In this document: positions 44,701 through 53,129 of the stretch, piece after piece
Layout of the letters: the number at the start of each line of letters is the position of its first letter
Numbering within the stretch: the first letter of the stretch is position 1
Made by a program: the position numbers and the translations under genes
Notes under the pieces: generated by a model
The model's database searches: none
What the model was told of the DNA's origin: nothing
Seen by the model: the letters and a program-made list of their open reading frames with translations, nothing else
Source: Pseudomonas sp. G34
GTDB taxonomy: Bacteria > Pseudomonadota > Gammaproteobacteria > Pseudomonadales > Pseudomonadaceae
Direction: 5' to 3'
Length of the DNA stretch: 64,000 nucleotides
Assembly (NCBI RefSeq): GCF_031119625.1
Contig: NZ_JAVHZV010000030.1
Location: 372,001 to 436,000, forward strand

Positions 44701-46878
44701 TCAAACCTCCTCTTTGAAGCGCAGCCGCCAGGCATGCAGCAACGGTTCGGTGTAGCCGGACGGCTGCTCGCGGCCCTTGAACACCAGCTCGCTGGCAGCG
44801 CGGAAGGCATGGGATTGCTGGAAATTCGGCGCCATGGGCCGGTAAGCCGGGTCGCCGGCGTTCTGCCCGTCGACCACCTGGGCCATGCGCTGCAGCGTCT
44901 CGCGTACCTGGGCCTCGCTGACCACGCCGTGGTGCAGCCAGTTGGCGATATGCTGGGCGGAGATGCGCAGGGTGGCGCGGTCTTCCATCAGGCCGACGTT
45001 GTGAATGTCAGGCACCTTGGAGCAGCCCACGCCCTGCTCGACCCAGCGCACCACGTAACCGAGGATGCCCTGGCAGTTGTTGTCCAGTTCCTGCTGGATA
45101 TCCCCGGCGCTCCACGGCCGTTCGGCGCTGACCGGTACGCTGAGCAGGTCACCCAGCAGGCTGTCGCGCTGGCTGGCCAGGTCGATCAGCTCCAGCTCGC
45201 GCTGCACCGCTTGTACATCCACCTGGTGGTAATGCAGGGCGTGCAGCACGGCGGCGGTCGGCGACGGCACCCAGGCGGTGTTGGCACCGGCCTTCGGGTG
45301 GCCGATCTTCTGCTCGAGCATGGCCGCCATCAGGTCCGGCATGGCCCACATGCCCTTGCCGATCTGCGCCTTGCCCCGTAGCCCGCAGGCCAGGCCGACC
45401 AGCACGTTGTTGCGTTCGTAGGCCTGGATCCAGGCGCTGGACTTCATGTCGCCCTTGCGCAGCATGGCGCCGGCTTCCATGGCCGTGTGCATCTCGTCGC
45501 CGGTGCGGTCGAGAAAGCCGGTGTTGATGAAGGCGACGCGCTCGCTGGCAGCCTCGATGCAGGCCTTGAGGTTGACGCTGGTGCGCCGCTCCTCGTCCAT
45601 GATGCCCATTTTCAGGGTGTTGTCCGGCATGCCCAGCAGTAGCTCGACGCGAGCGAACAGCTCGTTGGCGAAGGCCACTTCGGCCGGGCCGTGCATCTTC
45701 GGTTTGACGATATACACGCTGCCGCTGCGCGAGTTGCCGCGGCGCTTGAGGTCATGCAGGGCGATCAGGCTGGTGACCACCGCATCGAGAATGCCTTCGG
45801 GAATCTCAACGCCTGCGCCGTCGAGAATCGCCGGGTTGCTCATCAGGTGGCCGACGTTGCGAATGAACAGCAACGAGCGGCCGTGCAGGGTCAGTTCGCT
45901 GCCATCGGCGGCGGTGTAGAGGCGATCCGGGTTGAGGCGGCGGGTAATGCGCTGGCCGCCCTTGTCCAGCTCCTCGGTCAGGTCGCCCTTCATCAGGCCC
46001 AGCCAGTTGCGGTACACCAGCACCTTGTCGGCGGCGTCGACGGCGGCAATCGAGTCCTCGCAGTCCATGATGGTCGACAGCGCCGCCTCCATCAGCAGAT
46101 CCTTCACGCCCGCCGCGTCGGTGCTGCCGATGGGGCTGCTGGCGTCGATCTGGATTTCGACGTGCAGGCCGTTGTTCTTCAGCAGCACGGCGCTCGGTGC
46201 GGCGGCCCCGCCCTGGAAGCCGACGAACTTCTCCGGTTGCGCCAGCGAGGTCTGTGCGCCGCTGCTCAGGGTCACCTGCAACTGGCCGGCGACCACCGCA
46301 TAGGCGCTGGCCTCGGCGTGCGAGCCCTTGGCCAGCGGCGCGGCCTGGTCGAGGAAGGCGCGGGCGAAGGCGATCACCCTGGCGCCACGCACGGGGTTGT
46401 AGCCCGGCCCCTTGCTGGCGCCGCCGTCCTCGCTGATCGCATCGGTGCCGTACAGGGCATCGTACAGCGAGCCCCAGCGGGCGTTGGCAGCGTTCAGCGC
46501 ATAGCGTGCGTTCATCACCGGCACCACCAGTTGCGGGCCGGCCTGGCTGGTGATCTCGCTGTCGACCTTGCTGGTGGTCGCCTGAACCTTCGCCGGCTGC
46601 GGCAGCAGATAGCCGATGGAGCCGAGGAAGGCGCGGTAGGCCGTCATGTCGCGGATCGGGCCTGGGTGGGCGCGGTGCCAGGCATCCAGCTCGCTCTGCA
46701 GGCGCTCACGTTCGGCCAGCAGCGCGCGGTTGCGCGGCGCCAGGTCATGCACCAGGGCGTCGAAGCCGCTCCAGAAGGCATCGGCCTCGATACCGCTGCC
46801 GGGCAGCACCTCGTCTTCGATGAACTGCTTGAGTTCGGCGGCCACCTGCAGGCGCTGACATTGCACGCGTTCGGTCAT
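44701..46878 (-). CDS. glcB: Malate synthase G
   Basis: Condenses glyoxylate with acetyl-CoA to malate. 725 aa, single long type-G enzyme. Motifs include MEDRATLRISAQHIANWLHHG, MNARYALNAANARWGSLYDALYG, and the catalytic-region SVYIVKPKMHGP and GLACGLRGKAQIGKGMW. It links glycolate oxidation to central metabolism and lies between glcG and glcA. Confidence 0.96.
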   Translation of the reverse strand: MTERVQCQRLQVAAELKQFIEDEVLPGSGIEADAFWSGFDALVHDLAPRNRALLAERERLQSELDAWHRAHPGPIRDMTAYRAFLGSIGYLLPQPAKVQATTSKVDSEITSQAGPQLVVPVMNARYALNAANARWGSLYDALYGTDAISEDGGASKGPGYNPVRGARVIAFARAFLDQAAPLAKGSHAEASAYAVVAGQLQVTLSSGAQTSLAQPEKFVGFQGGAAAPSAVLLKNNGLHVEIQIDASSPIGSTDAAGVKDLLMEAALSTIMDCEDSIAAVDAADKVLVYRNWLGLMKGDLTEELDKGGQRITRRLNPDRLYTAADGSELTLHGRSLLFIRNVGHLMSNPAILDGAGVEIPEGILDAVVTSLIALHDLKRRGNSRSGSVYIVKPKMHGPAEVAFANELFARVELLLGMPDNTLKMGIMDEERRTSVNLKACIEAASERVAFINTGFLDRTGDEMHTAMEAGAMLRKGDMKSSAWIQAYERNNVLVGLACGLRGKAQIGKGMWAMPDLMAAMLEQKIGHPKAGANTAWVPSPTAAVLHALHYHQVDVQAVQRELELIDLASQRDSLLGDLLSVPVSAERPWSAGDIQQELDNNCQGILGYVVRWVEQGVGCSKVPDIHNVGLMEDRATLRISAQHIANWLHHGVVSEAQVRETLQRMAQVVDGQNAGDPAYRPMAPNFQQSHAFRAASELVFKGREQPSGYTEPLLHAWRLRFKEEV

Positions 46879-46936
46879 TTTTCTGTTCTCCTGTCTGTTT
46901 CCGGCCCTGATGGCCTTGTCGTCAGCATGCGAGGCG

Positions 46937-47335
46937 TCAAAGCGCCGCGATACCGGCCTTGGCCACCTGCGCGTCCTGCTCGGCCTTGACCCCGGACACG
47001 CCCACGGCGCCGATCACCTGGCCGTCGACCAGCACGGGTACGCCGCCTTCCAACGAGGTGAGCAGCGGTGCGCTGAGGAAGGCGCTGCGGCCGCCGTTGA
47101 CCATGTCTTCGTAGCCCTTGGTCTCGCGGCGGCCGATGGCGGCGCTGCGGGCCTTTTCGGTGGCGATATAGGCGCCGATGGGCGCACAGCCATCCAGGCG
47201 CTCCAGGGCCAGCGGGTGGCCGCCGTCGTCGACCACGGCGATGGCCACGGCCCAGCCCTGTTGCAGCGCTTCGCTGCGCGCTGCCTGGAGGATCTGTCTG
47301 ACTTCGGTCTGGCTGAGTACGGCTTTGCTTTGCAT
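46937..47335 (-). CDS. glcG: GlcG, heme-binding-type protein of glycolate operon
   Basis: 132 aa in the GlcG/HbpS family (DUF336). ATG at 47335 has GAGG 6 nt upstream; an in-frame ATG at 47347 would add four residues. Features: AVAIAVVDDGGHPLALERLDG, ATEKARSAAIGRRETKGYED, GGVPVLVDGQVIGAVGVSGV. Family members bind heme or cobalamin degradation products; its role in glycolate use is unclear. 339 nt separate it from glcF. Confidence 0.9.
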   Translation of the reverse strand: MQSKAVLSQTEVRQILQAARSEALQQGWAVAIAVVDDGGHPLALERLDGCAPIGAYIATEKARSAAIGRRETKGYEDMVNGGRSAFLSAPLLTSLEGGVPVLVDGQVIGAVGVSGVKAEQDAQVAKAGIAAL

Positions 47336-47384
47336 GGCATACCTCATGTTCGTGGCTTTTATCCCCTCTCCCGAGGGCTCAGTT

Positions 47385-47449
47385 GTAGGGTGGATATCGC
47401 TTTTTACATCCACCGCTTTGGTGGATCGGTGAAGCGTGATCCACCCTAC
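47385..47449. repeat. 65-bp palindromic repeat, copy 1
   Basis: GTAGGGTGGAT and ATCCACCCTAC form 11-bp inverted ends; an inner ATCCACC-gcttt-GGTGGAT hairpin lies within. It starts 50 nt upstream of the glcG start. Differs from copy 2 at four positions. Confidence 0.85.
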
Positions 47450-47463
47450 GATCAGTCGCGTAG

Positions 47464-47480
47464 CCCGGATGCAATCCGGG
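47464..47480. repeat. Short palindrome CCCGGAT-GCA-ATCCGGG
   Basis: A 7-3-7 palindrome within AGCCCGGATGCAATCCGGG, a pattern common between genes in many proteobacteria, here inside the glcF-glcG gap. Confidence 0.65.
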
Positions 47481-47497
47481 TTATCGGGGAGTCGCCC

Positions 47498-47556
47498 CGG
47501 GAGCGGCTTCAGCCGCGATAACAGCTCGCCGCCAAAGCGCCTCCCACAGGCGCGGC
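47498..47556. repeat. REP doublet
   Basis: GGGAGCGGCTTCAGCCGCGA followed by an inverted relative (read on the minus strand, CTGTGGGAGGCGCTTTGGCG) makes a Pseudomonas REP pair in the glcF-glcG gap. Confidence 0.65.
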
Positions 47557-47593
47557 ACACTCCTCCGCTGTACGTTGCGATACATCTGTAGTT

Positions 47594-47658
47594 GCAGGGT
47601 GGATGTCGCTTCTTACATCCACCGCTTTGGTGGATCGATGAAGCGTGATCCACCCTAC
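47594..47658. repeat. 65-bp palindromic repeat, copy 2
   Basis: Same length and layout as copy 1 (GCAGGGTGGAT...ATCCACCCTAC), with 61 of 65 identical positions. It starts 17 nt beyond the glcF stop codon. With copy 1 it brackets the glcF-glcG gap. Confidence 0.85.
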
Positions 47659-47674
47659 GGTCAGTGTCCGATGG

Positions 47675-48892
47675 TCAGTGCATGGCTTCCTCGACTATCT
47701 CGATCCAGTGCCGCACCGGCGTGCGCCCGGCGCCGTCCAGGTGGGTCTGGCAGCCGATATTGGCGGTGACGATGGCATCCGGCTTGCCGCTTTCCAGGGC
47801 ATTCAGTTTGTTGTCGCGAAGCTGCCTGGACAACTCGGGCTGGGTCAGCGAATAAGTGCCCGCCGAGCCGCAGCACAGGTGGCCGTCGGGCACGGCGGTG
47901 AGGCCGAAGCCAAGGCGCGTCAGCACACCTTCCACGGCACCAGCGAGCTGCTGCGCGTGCTGCAAGGTGCAGGGACAATGGAAGGCCAGGCGTTGCTCGG
48001 CGCGCACCTGCAGCCTTTCCAGCGCCTCGCCCTGCAGCACCTCGACCAGATCCCTGGCCAGGGCGCTGACCCGTGCCGCCTTGGCGGCGTAGGCCGAATC
48101 GCCGGCCAGCAGGTGGCCGTAGTCCTTGACGAAGGCGCCACAGCCACTTGCGGTCTGTACGATGGCCTCAATGCCGGCCTCGATGGCCGGCCACCAGGCG
48201 TCGATGTTCTGCCGGGCGCGCTGCAGCCCCGCCTCCTGGGCGTTGAGGTGATAGTCCACGGCGCCGCAGCAGCCGGCCTCGCGGATTGGCGTGACGCTGA
48301 TGCCGAGGCGATCGAGCACGCGCGCGGTGGCGGCATTGGTGTTGGGCGACAGCCCCGGTTGCACGCAGCCTTCGAGCATCAGCACGCGGCGTGTGTGCTG
48401 CGTGGTCGGGCGCGGCTTGGCCGGGCGCACCTCGCGCGGCAGCTTGGCCTTGAGCGTGGCCGGCAGCAGCGGGCGCAAGGCCAGGCCGGCCTGGGTCAGC
48501 GCCTTGAACAAGGCCGGGCGCGGCACCACGGCGCGCAGGCCCTGGCGCAGCAGGCGCTGATCGAGCGGGCGTGGCACCTGTTGTTCGGCGACCTCGCGGC
48601 CAATGTCCAGCAGGTTGTGGTACTGCACGCCGGAGGGGCAGGTGGTTTCGCAGTTGCGGCAGGTCAGGCAGCGATCCAGGTGCTGCTGGGTCTTGGCGGT
48701 CACCTCGCCGCCTTCGAGCATCTGCTTGATCAGGTAGATGCGCCCGCGCGGGCCGTCCAGCTCGTCACCGAGCAGCTGGTAGGTCGGGCAGGTGGCGTTG
48801 CAGAAGCCGCAGTGCACGCAGGAGCGCAGGATGCGTTCGGCTTCCTCGGCGCGCGGCAGGCGCTTGGCCTGTTCACTCAAATTGGTCTGCAC
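47675..48892 (-). CDS. glcF: Glycolate oxidase iron-sulfur subunit
   Basis: 405-aa electron-transfer subunit. Two 4Fe-4S motifs, CVHCGFCNATCPTYQ and CLTCRNCETTCPSGV, near the N-terminus, and two CCG domains (EAGCCGAVDYHL, LCCGSAGTYSL). Delivers electrons from the GlcD/E flavoprotein to the respiratory chain. Only 3 nt separate it from glcE. A 339-nt repeat-filled gap separates it from glcG. Confidence 0.96.
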   Translation of the reverse strand: MQTNLSEQAKRLPRAEEAERILRSCVHCGFCNATCPTYQLLGDELDGPRGRIYLIKQMLEGGEVTAKTQQHLDRCLTCRNCETTCPSGVQYHNLLDIGREVAEQQVPRPLDQRLLRQGLRAVVPRPALFKALTQAGLALRPLLPATLKAKLPREVRPAKPRPTTQHTRRVLMLEGCVQPGLSPNTNAATARVLDRLGISVTPIREAGCCGAVDYHLNAQEAGLQRARQNIDAWWPAIEAGIEAIVQTASGCGAFVKDYGHLLAGDSAYAAKAARVSALARDLVEVLQGEALERLQVRAEQRLAFHCPCTLQHAQQLAGAVEGVLTRLGFGLTAVPDGHLCCGSAGTYSLTQPELSRQLRDNKLNALESGKPDAIVTANIGCQTHLDGAGRTPVRHWIEIVEEAMH

Positions 48893-48895
48893 GTC

Positions 48896-49951
48896 TTATA
48901 CCTCGGCGTATAGGCGGCCAGGGTTGAAGATGCCCTGGGGGTCGAGCTGGTTCTTCAACTGGCGCTGGTAGCGCAGCAGCGCTGCCGCCAGCGGCTGGAA
49001 AGGTTGCGCCTGGCCTGCAGCGAAGCAGGTGGCATGGCCGCCGAGCTTGGCCGCCGCGCCCTGGATCAGCTCACCCTCGGCGTCGGTCTTCAGCCAGCGC
49101 TGCGCGCCGCCCCAGTCGATCAGTTGGCGGCCGGGCAGCTCGAGCAGGCCGCTAGCCACCGGCAGCGACAGGCGCCACAGCGTGCCCTCGGCAGCGAAGA
49201 ACGGCAGATGCTGTTCGCGCAGTTCATGCCAATAGCCGTTGTCGATCTCTTCGCCACCGAGGCGCTGGCGCGCGGCGAGAACCGAGCCCTCGCCGCCTTC
49301 CAGGCGTAGATGCAGCGCCGCACCGTCGTGGCTGGCGGCACTGATCGGCAGCGGCTGCTGGCCCCATTCGGCCAGCTTGTTCAGTGCCTGCTGGGCGCCC
49401 ACCTCCAGGCGCAGGCTGAGCACCTGACGCGGCTTGGGCAGTACCTTGATCGACACCTCGGCGAGCAGCCCTAGGCAGCCGAAGCTGCCGGCCATCAGGC
49501 GCGACAGGTCGTAGCCGGCGACGTTCTTCATCACCTCGCCACCGAAGCGCAGCAGCTTGCCCTGGCCAGTGATCACCCGGGTGCCGAGCACCTGGTCACG
49601 CACCGAGCCGGCCCATGGCCGACGCGGGCCGGACAACCCGGCGGCGACCATGCCACCGAGGGTGGCGCCAGTGCCCAGGTGCGGCGGCTCGCACGGCAGC
49701 ATCTGGTTGTTGGCCTCCAGCGCCGCCTCGATCTCGGCCAGCGGCGTGCCGGCACGGGCGGTAAGTACCAGTTCGGTGGGGTCATAGCTGACGATGCCGC
49801 GGTGCAGGCGGGTATCCAGCACCTCGCCCGTGGTGGCACGGCCCAGATGCGCCTTGCTGCCGCTGCCCTGGATGCGCAGTGGCGTAGCGCTGTTGAGCGC
49901 GTGGTTGACCTGTTCCAGCAGCGCGGCGCTGGCGTCGAAATCATGCGACAT
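48896..49951 (-). CDS. glcE: Glycolate oxidase FAD-binding subunit GlcE
   Basis: 351 aa. Start MSHDFDASAALLEQVNHALN overlaps the glcD stop by 1 nt (TGATG). FAD-binding PCMH-type segments IQGSGSKAHLGRA, EPPHLGTGATLGGMVAAGLSGP, and NVAGYDLSRLMAGSFGCLGLLAEVSIK. With GlcD and GlcF it forms glycolate oxidase. Confidence 0.95.
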   Translation of the reverse strand: MSHDFDASAALLEQVNHALNSATPLRIQGSGSKAHLGRATTGEVLDTRLHRGIVSYDPTELVLTARAGTPLAEIEAALEANNQMLPCEPPHLGTGATLGGMVAAGLSGPRRPWAGSVRDQVLGTRVITGQGKLLRFGGEVMKNVAGYDLSRLMAGSFGCLGLLAEVSIKVLPKPRQVLSLRLEVGAQQALNKLAEWGQQPLPISAASHDGAALHLRLEGGEGSVLAARQRLGGEEIDNGYWHELREQHLPFFAAEGTLWRLSLPVASGLLELPGRQLIDWGGAQRWLKTDAEGELIQGAAAKLGGHATCFAAGQAQPFQPLAAALLRYQRQLKNQLDPQGIFNPGRLYAEV

Positions 49952-51450
49952 CAGAAGCGCTCCAGTTCCGGGAAGGGCAGTTGGCCGTGGTGCACGTGCA
50001 TGGCGCCGAACTCGGCGCAGCGGTGCAGGGTGGGGATGTTCTTGCCCGGGTTGAGCAGGCCGGCCGGGTCGAACGCCGCCTTCACGGCATGGAACAGGGT
50101 GATCTCGTCGCTGTTGAACTGCGCGCACATCTGGTTGATCTTCTCGCGGCCGACGCCGTGCTCGCCGGTGATGCTGCCGCCGACCTTGACGCAGAGTTCG
50201 AGGATCCTGCCGCCGATGGCCTCGGCGCGCTCCAGCTCGCCGGGCACGTTGGCATCGAAGAGGATCAAGGGATGCATGTTGCCGTCGCCGGCGTGGAACA
50301 CGTTGGCCACGCGCAGGCCGTATTCCTCGGACAGCTCGGCGATGCCGCGCAGCACGCCCGGCAGCTCGCGGCGCGGAATGGTGCCGTCCATGCAGTAGTA
50401 GTCCGGCGAGATGCGCCCGACCGCCGGGAAGGCGTTCTTGCGCCCGGCCCAGAATTTCACCCGCTCGGTTTCGTCACGGGCCAGGCGCACTTCGGTGGCA
50501 CCGGCCTTGCCAAGTACCTCGCGCACCCGTTCGCAGTCGTCCGCCACGTCCGCCTCCACGCCGTCCAGCTCGCAGAGCAGGATGGCTTCGGCCTCCACCG
50601 GGTAGCCGGCGTGGATAAAGTCCTCCGCCGCTCTGATCGCCAGGTTGTCCATCATCTCCAGGCCGCCGGGAATGATGCCGGCGGCGATGATGTCGCCCAC
50701 CGCGCGGCCGGCCTTTTCCACCGAATCGAAGGCCGCCAGCAGCACCTTGGCCACCTGTGGCTTGGGCAGCAGCTTGACCGTCACCTCGGTGACGATGCCG
50801 AGCATGCCCTCGGAGCCGGTGAACAGCGCCAGCAGGTCGAAACCCGCTGCATCCAGGGCGTCGCTGCCGAGGGTCAGGAATTCGCCCTCGACGGTGAGGA
50901 TCTCCACCTTGAGCAGGTTGTGCACGGTCAGGCCGTATTTCAGGCAGTGCACGCCGCCGGCGTTCTCGGCGACATTGCCGCCGATGGAGCAGGCGATCTG
51001 CGAAGACGGGTCGGGGGCGTAATACAGGTCGAAGGGCGCGGCGGCCTGGGAGATCGCCAGGTTGCGCACTCCGGGCTGTACGCGGGCATAGCGGGCCTCG
51101 CGGTTGATCTCGAGAATCTGGTTGAAGCGCGCCATCACCAGGAGGATGCCCTGTTCCAGCGGCAGCGCCCCGCCGGACAGGCCGGTGCCGGCGCCGCGCG
51201 CCACCACCGGCACGCCACGGGCATGGCAGAGCTTGAGCAACTCCTGCACCTGCTCGATACGCTCGGGCAGCACCACCAGCAGGGGCGTGGTGCGGTAGGC
51301 CGACAGACCATCGCACTCGTAAGGCTTGAGGTCTTCCTGGGTGTGCAGGATGTCGAGGTCGGGCAGGCGCTGGCGCAGCTCGGCCAGCAACGCGGTCTTG
51401 TCGACCGTGGGCAGCGCGCCGTCGACGCGCTCGTCGTACAGAATGCTCAT
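49951..51450 (-). CDS. glcD: Glycolate oxidase catalytic subunit GlcD
   Basis: FAD-linked oxidase converting glycolate to glyoxylate. Start MSILYDERVDGALPTVDKTA gives 499 aa, the length of E. coli and P. aeruginosa GlcD. An upstream ATG at 51489 adds 13 residues and has a better AAGG spacing, so it is a real alternative. Motifs: GAGTGLSGGALPLEQGIL, IACSIGGNVAENAGGVHCLKYG, and C-terminal GEHGVGREKI. Near-identical to E. coli over most of its length, and first gene of the glc operon. Confidence 0.96.
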   Translation of the reverse strand: MSILYDERVDGALPTVDKTALLAELRQRLPDLDILHTQEDLKPYECDGLSAYRTTPLLVVLPERIEQVQELLKLCHARGVPVVARGAGTGLSGGALPLEQGILLVMARFNQILEINREARYARVQPGVRNLAISQAAAPFDLYYAPDPSSQIACSIGGNVAENAGGVHCLKYGLTVHNLLKVEILTVEGEFLTLGSDALDAAGFDLLALFTGSEGMLGIVTEVTVKLLPKPQVAKVLLAAFDSVEKAGRAVGDIIAAGIIPGGLEMMDNLAIRAAEDFIHAGYPVEAEAILLCELDGVEADVADDCERVREVLGKAGATEVRLARDETERVKFWAGRKNAFPAVGRISPDYYCMDGTIPRRELPGVLRGIAELSEEYGLRVANVFHAGDGNMHPLILFDANVPGELERAEAIGGRILELCVKVGGSITGEHGVGREKINQMCAQFNSDEITLFHAVKAAFDPAGLLNPGKNIPTLHRCAEFGAMHVHHGQLPFPELERF

Positions 51451-51549
51451 GGCAGGCTCGATCGTGGGCGTTGTTGTTATTGCGGTCATGCCGCTACCTT
51501 GGCCTGCATGTTTAGGCCGCCCGATTACCGTCGTCCATCTTTGCAGGCG

Positions 51550-51562
51550 CTGGTATGACCAG
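51550..51562. promoter_or_regulatory. GntR-type operator (site 1)
   Basis: CTGGTATGACCAG, perfect 5-bp arms around 3 nt, matches the TNGTnnnACNA pattern of FadR/FCD-type GntR regulators. It lies 61 nt upstream of the 51489 glcD start and is a probable GlcC site. Confidence 0.7.
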
Positions 51563-51658
51563 TTTCTTTCGCCAGGTATTCAGCGTAAAAAGCATCAAGC
51601 GCTCGCTACACAAGGCCTGTAATCGAGCAGCGCAGAAACCTGGAAAGCATCTGATCGA

Positions 51659-51671
51659 CTGGTACGACCAG
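51659..51671. promoter_or_regulatory. GntR-type operator (site 2)
   Basis: CTGGTACGACCAG, same arms and spacing as site 1, centred 109 bp from it and 15 nt ahead of the glcC start, suggesting autoregulation. Confidence 0.7.
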
Positions 51672-51686
51672 CTGGCGAGGGGCGTC

Positions 51687-52460
51687 ATGGAGCTGAAACA
51701 GAACGCGGTGCGGCGCCAGCTGAGCGACGTGGTGGCCGAGCGCATCGAGCGGCTGATCGTCGACGGTGTGCTCAAGGTGGGCCAGCCGCTGCCCTCGGAG
51801 CGGCGCTTGTGCGAGAAGCTGGGCATCTCCCGCTCGGCGCTGCGCGAAGGGCTCAAGGTGCTGCGTGGGCGCGGCATCATCGACACCGCCCAGGGCCGTG
51901 ATTCGCGGGTGGCCAAGCTCAGCGGCGAAGGCGACGCCAGCCCGCTGATGCATCTGTTCAACTCCCAGCCGCGCACCCTGTACGACCTGCTGGAAGTACG
52001 CAGCCTGCTCGAGGGCGAGTCGGCGCGCCTGGCGGCGTTGCGTGGCACCGACGCGGATTTCGTGCTGCTGACCCGGCGTTACGAGGAAATGCTCGCCGCC
52101 CATGCCCAGGAGAACCCGGTCGATCCCCGCGAACATGCGCGCCTCGACCACGCCTTTCACCTGGCCATCTGCGAGGCCTCGCACAACCCGGTACTGGTGC
52201 ACACCCTGCAGTCGCTGACCGACCTGATGCTCAGCACCGTGTTCGCCTCGGTGAACAATCTCTACCACCGCCCGGCGCAGAAACGGCAGATCGACCGCCA
52301 GCACTCGCGCCTGTATCACGCGGTGATCGAGCGCCTGCCGGAACAGGCCCAGCGCGCGGCGCGCGATCACATCCACAGCATTCGCGACAACCTGCAGGAC
52401 ATCGAGCAGGAAGAGCAGCGCCTGGTGCGCGCCAGCATGCGCCTCGAAGGGTGGTCGTGA
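51687..52460 (+). CDS. glcC: GlcC, GntR/FadR-type regulator of glycolate genes
   Basis: 257-aa FCD-type GntR regulator. N-terminal winged helix: VVAERIERLIVDGVLKVGQPLPSERRLCEKLGISRSALREGLKVL; C-terminal FCD ligand domain with LYDLLEVRSLLEGESARLA and HARLDHAFHLAICEASHNP. The true start has GAGGGG 6 nt upstream; the reading frame continues upstream to 51555 but that part contains operator sites. Divergent from glcD and expected to respond to glycolate/acetate. Confidence 0.94.
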   Translation: MELKQNAVRRQLSDVVAERIERLIVDGVLKVGQPLPSERRLCEKLGISRSALREGLKVLRGRGIIDTAQGRDSRVAKLSGEGDASPLMHLFNSQPRTLYDLLEVRSLLEGESARLAALRGTDADFVLLTRRYEEMLAAHAQENPVDPREHARLDHAFHLAICEASHNPVLVHTLQSLTDLMLSTVFASVNNLYHRPAQKRQIDRQHSRLYHAVIERLPEQAQRAARDHIHSIRDNLQDIEQEEQRLVRASMRLEGWS

Positions 52461-52533
52461 CGGCTCCCGGCCAACGCTGCCGCCAGGACCGCCGTGCTAG
52501 ACTGGCGCGCTTCGCCTGCCACGAATCCATGCC

Positions 52534-53073
52534 GTGTCCCTAGCTTCCCCCGCCCCTCATTGGCTGAGCGCCGAACAGCTGTTACCCGCCGCAGCCAGCG
52601 CTGTGCACGACTGGCTGTTCAACGAAGACTCCCTGACCCGGCGGCTGACCGAGCTGTCGGCGGGCGGCTTCAGCGTCACCCCGTTGCGCGAGGGCTGGCT
52701 GACGCTGCGTGACGACGAATGCGCAGCCCTGGACGTACCGCCGGGCAGCCCTGGCTGGGTGCGCGAGGTCTACCTGCTTGGCAATGGCCAGCCCTGGGTG
52801 TTCGCCCGCAGCGTGGCTGCCAAGCAGGCATTGCAAGGCTCGGGCCTGGATCTGCAGCAACTGGGCAGCCGCTCCCTGGGTGAGCTGTTGTTCAGTGACC
52901 AGGCCTTTACCCGCGGCAGGCTGCAGGCCTGCCGCTACCCGGGTGCCTGGCTGCCGGCGGAGGTCGTGCAGGAGAACCTCTGGGCACGCCGCTCGTGCTT
53001 TCGCCGTGGTGCGCTGGCGGTGCTGGTCGCCGAAGTGTTTTTGCCGGACTTCTGGCCTGCGGCGAGCCGCTGA
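52534..53073 (+). CDS. ubiC: Chorismate pyruvate-lyase
   Basis: Makes 4-hydroxybenzoate from chorismate, first step of ubiquinone synthesis. 179 aa with GGFSVTPLREGW, REVYLLGNGQPWVFARSV, SRSLGELLF, and RRSCFRRGALAVLVAEVFLP. The start is GTG at 52534; the only nearby ATG (52529) leads to an immediate stop. ubiA follows 56 nt later. Confidence 0.93.
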   Translation: MSLASPAPHWLSAEQLLPAAASAVHDWLFNEDSLTRRLTELSAGGFSVTPLREGWLTLRDDECAALDVPPGSPGWVREVYLLGNGQPWVFARSVAAKQALQGSGLDLQQLGSRSLGELLFSDQAFTRGRLQACRYPGAWLPAEVVQENLWARRSCFRRGALAVLVAEVFLPDFWPAASR

Positions 53074-53129
53074 CCCCGCCGCCGACTAGGCGCCGTATAA
53101 TCCGCGTACCGCGCCAGGAGAACCGCCCG

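Noticed and set aside
47385..47658. Possible small CRISPR array
   Set aside because: Only two 65-bp palindromic copies 209 bp apart, with other repeats between; no regular spacers and no cas genes.
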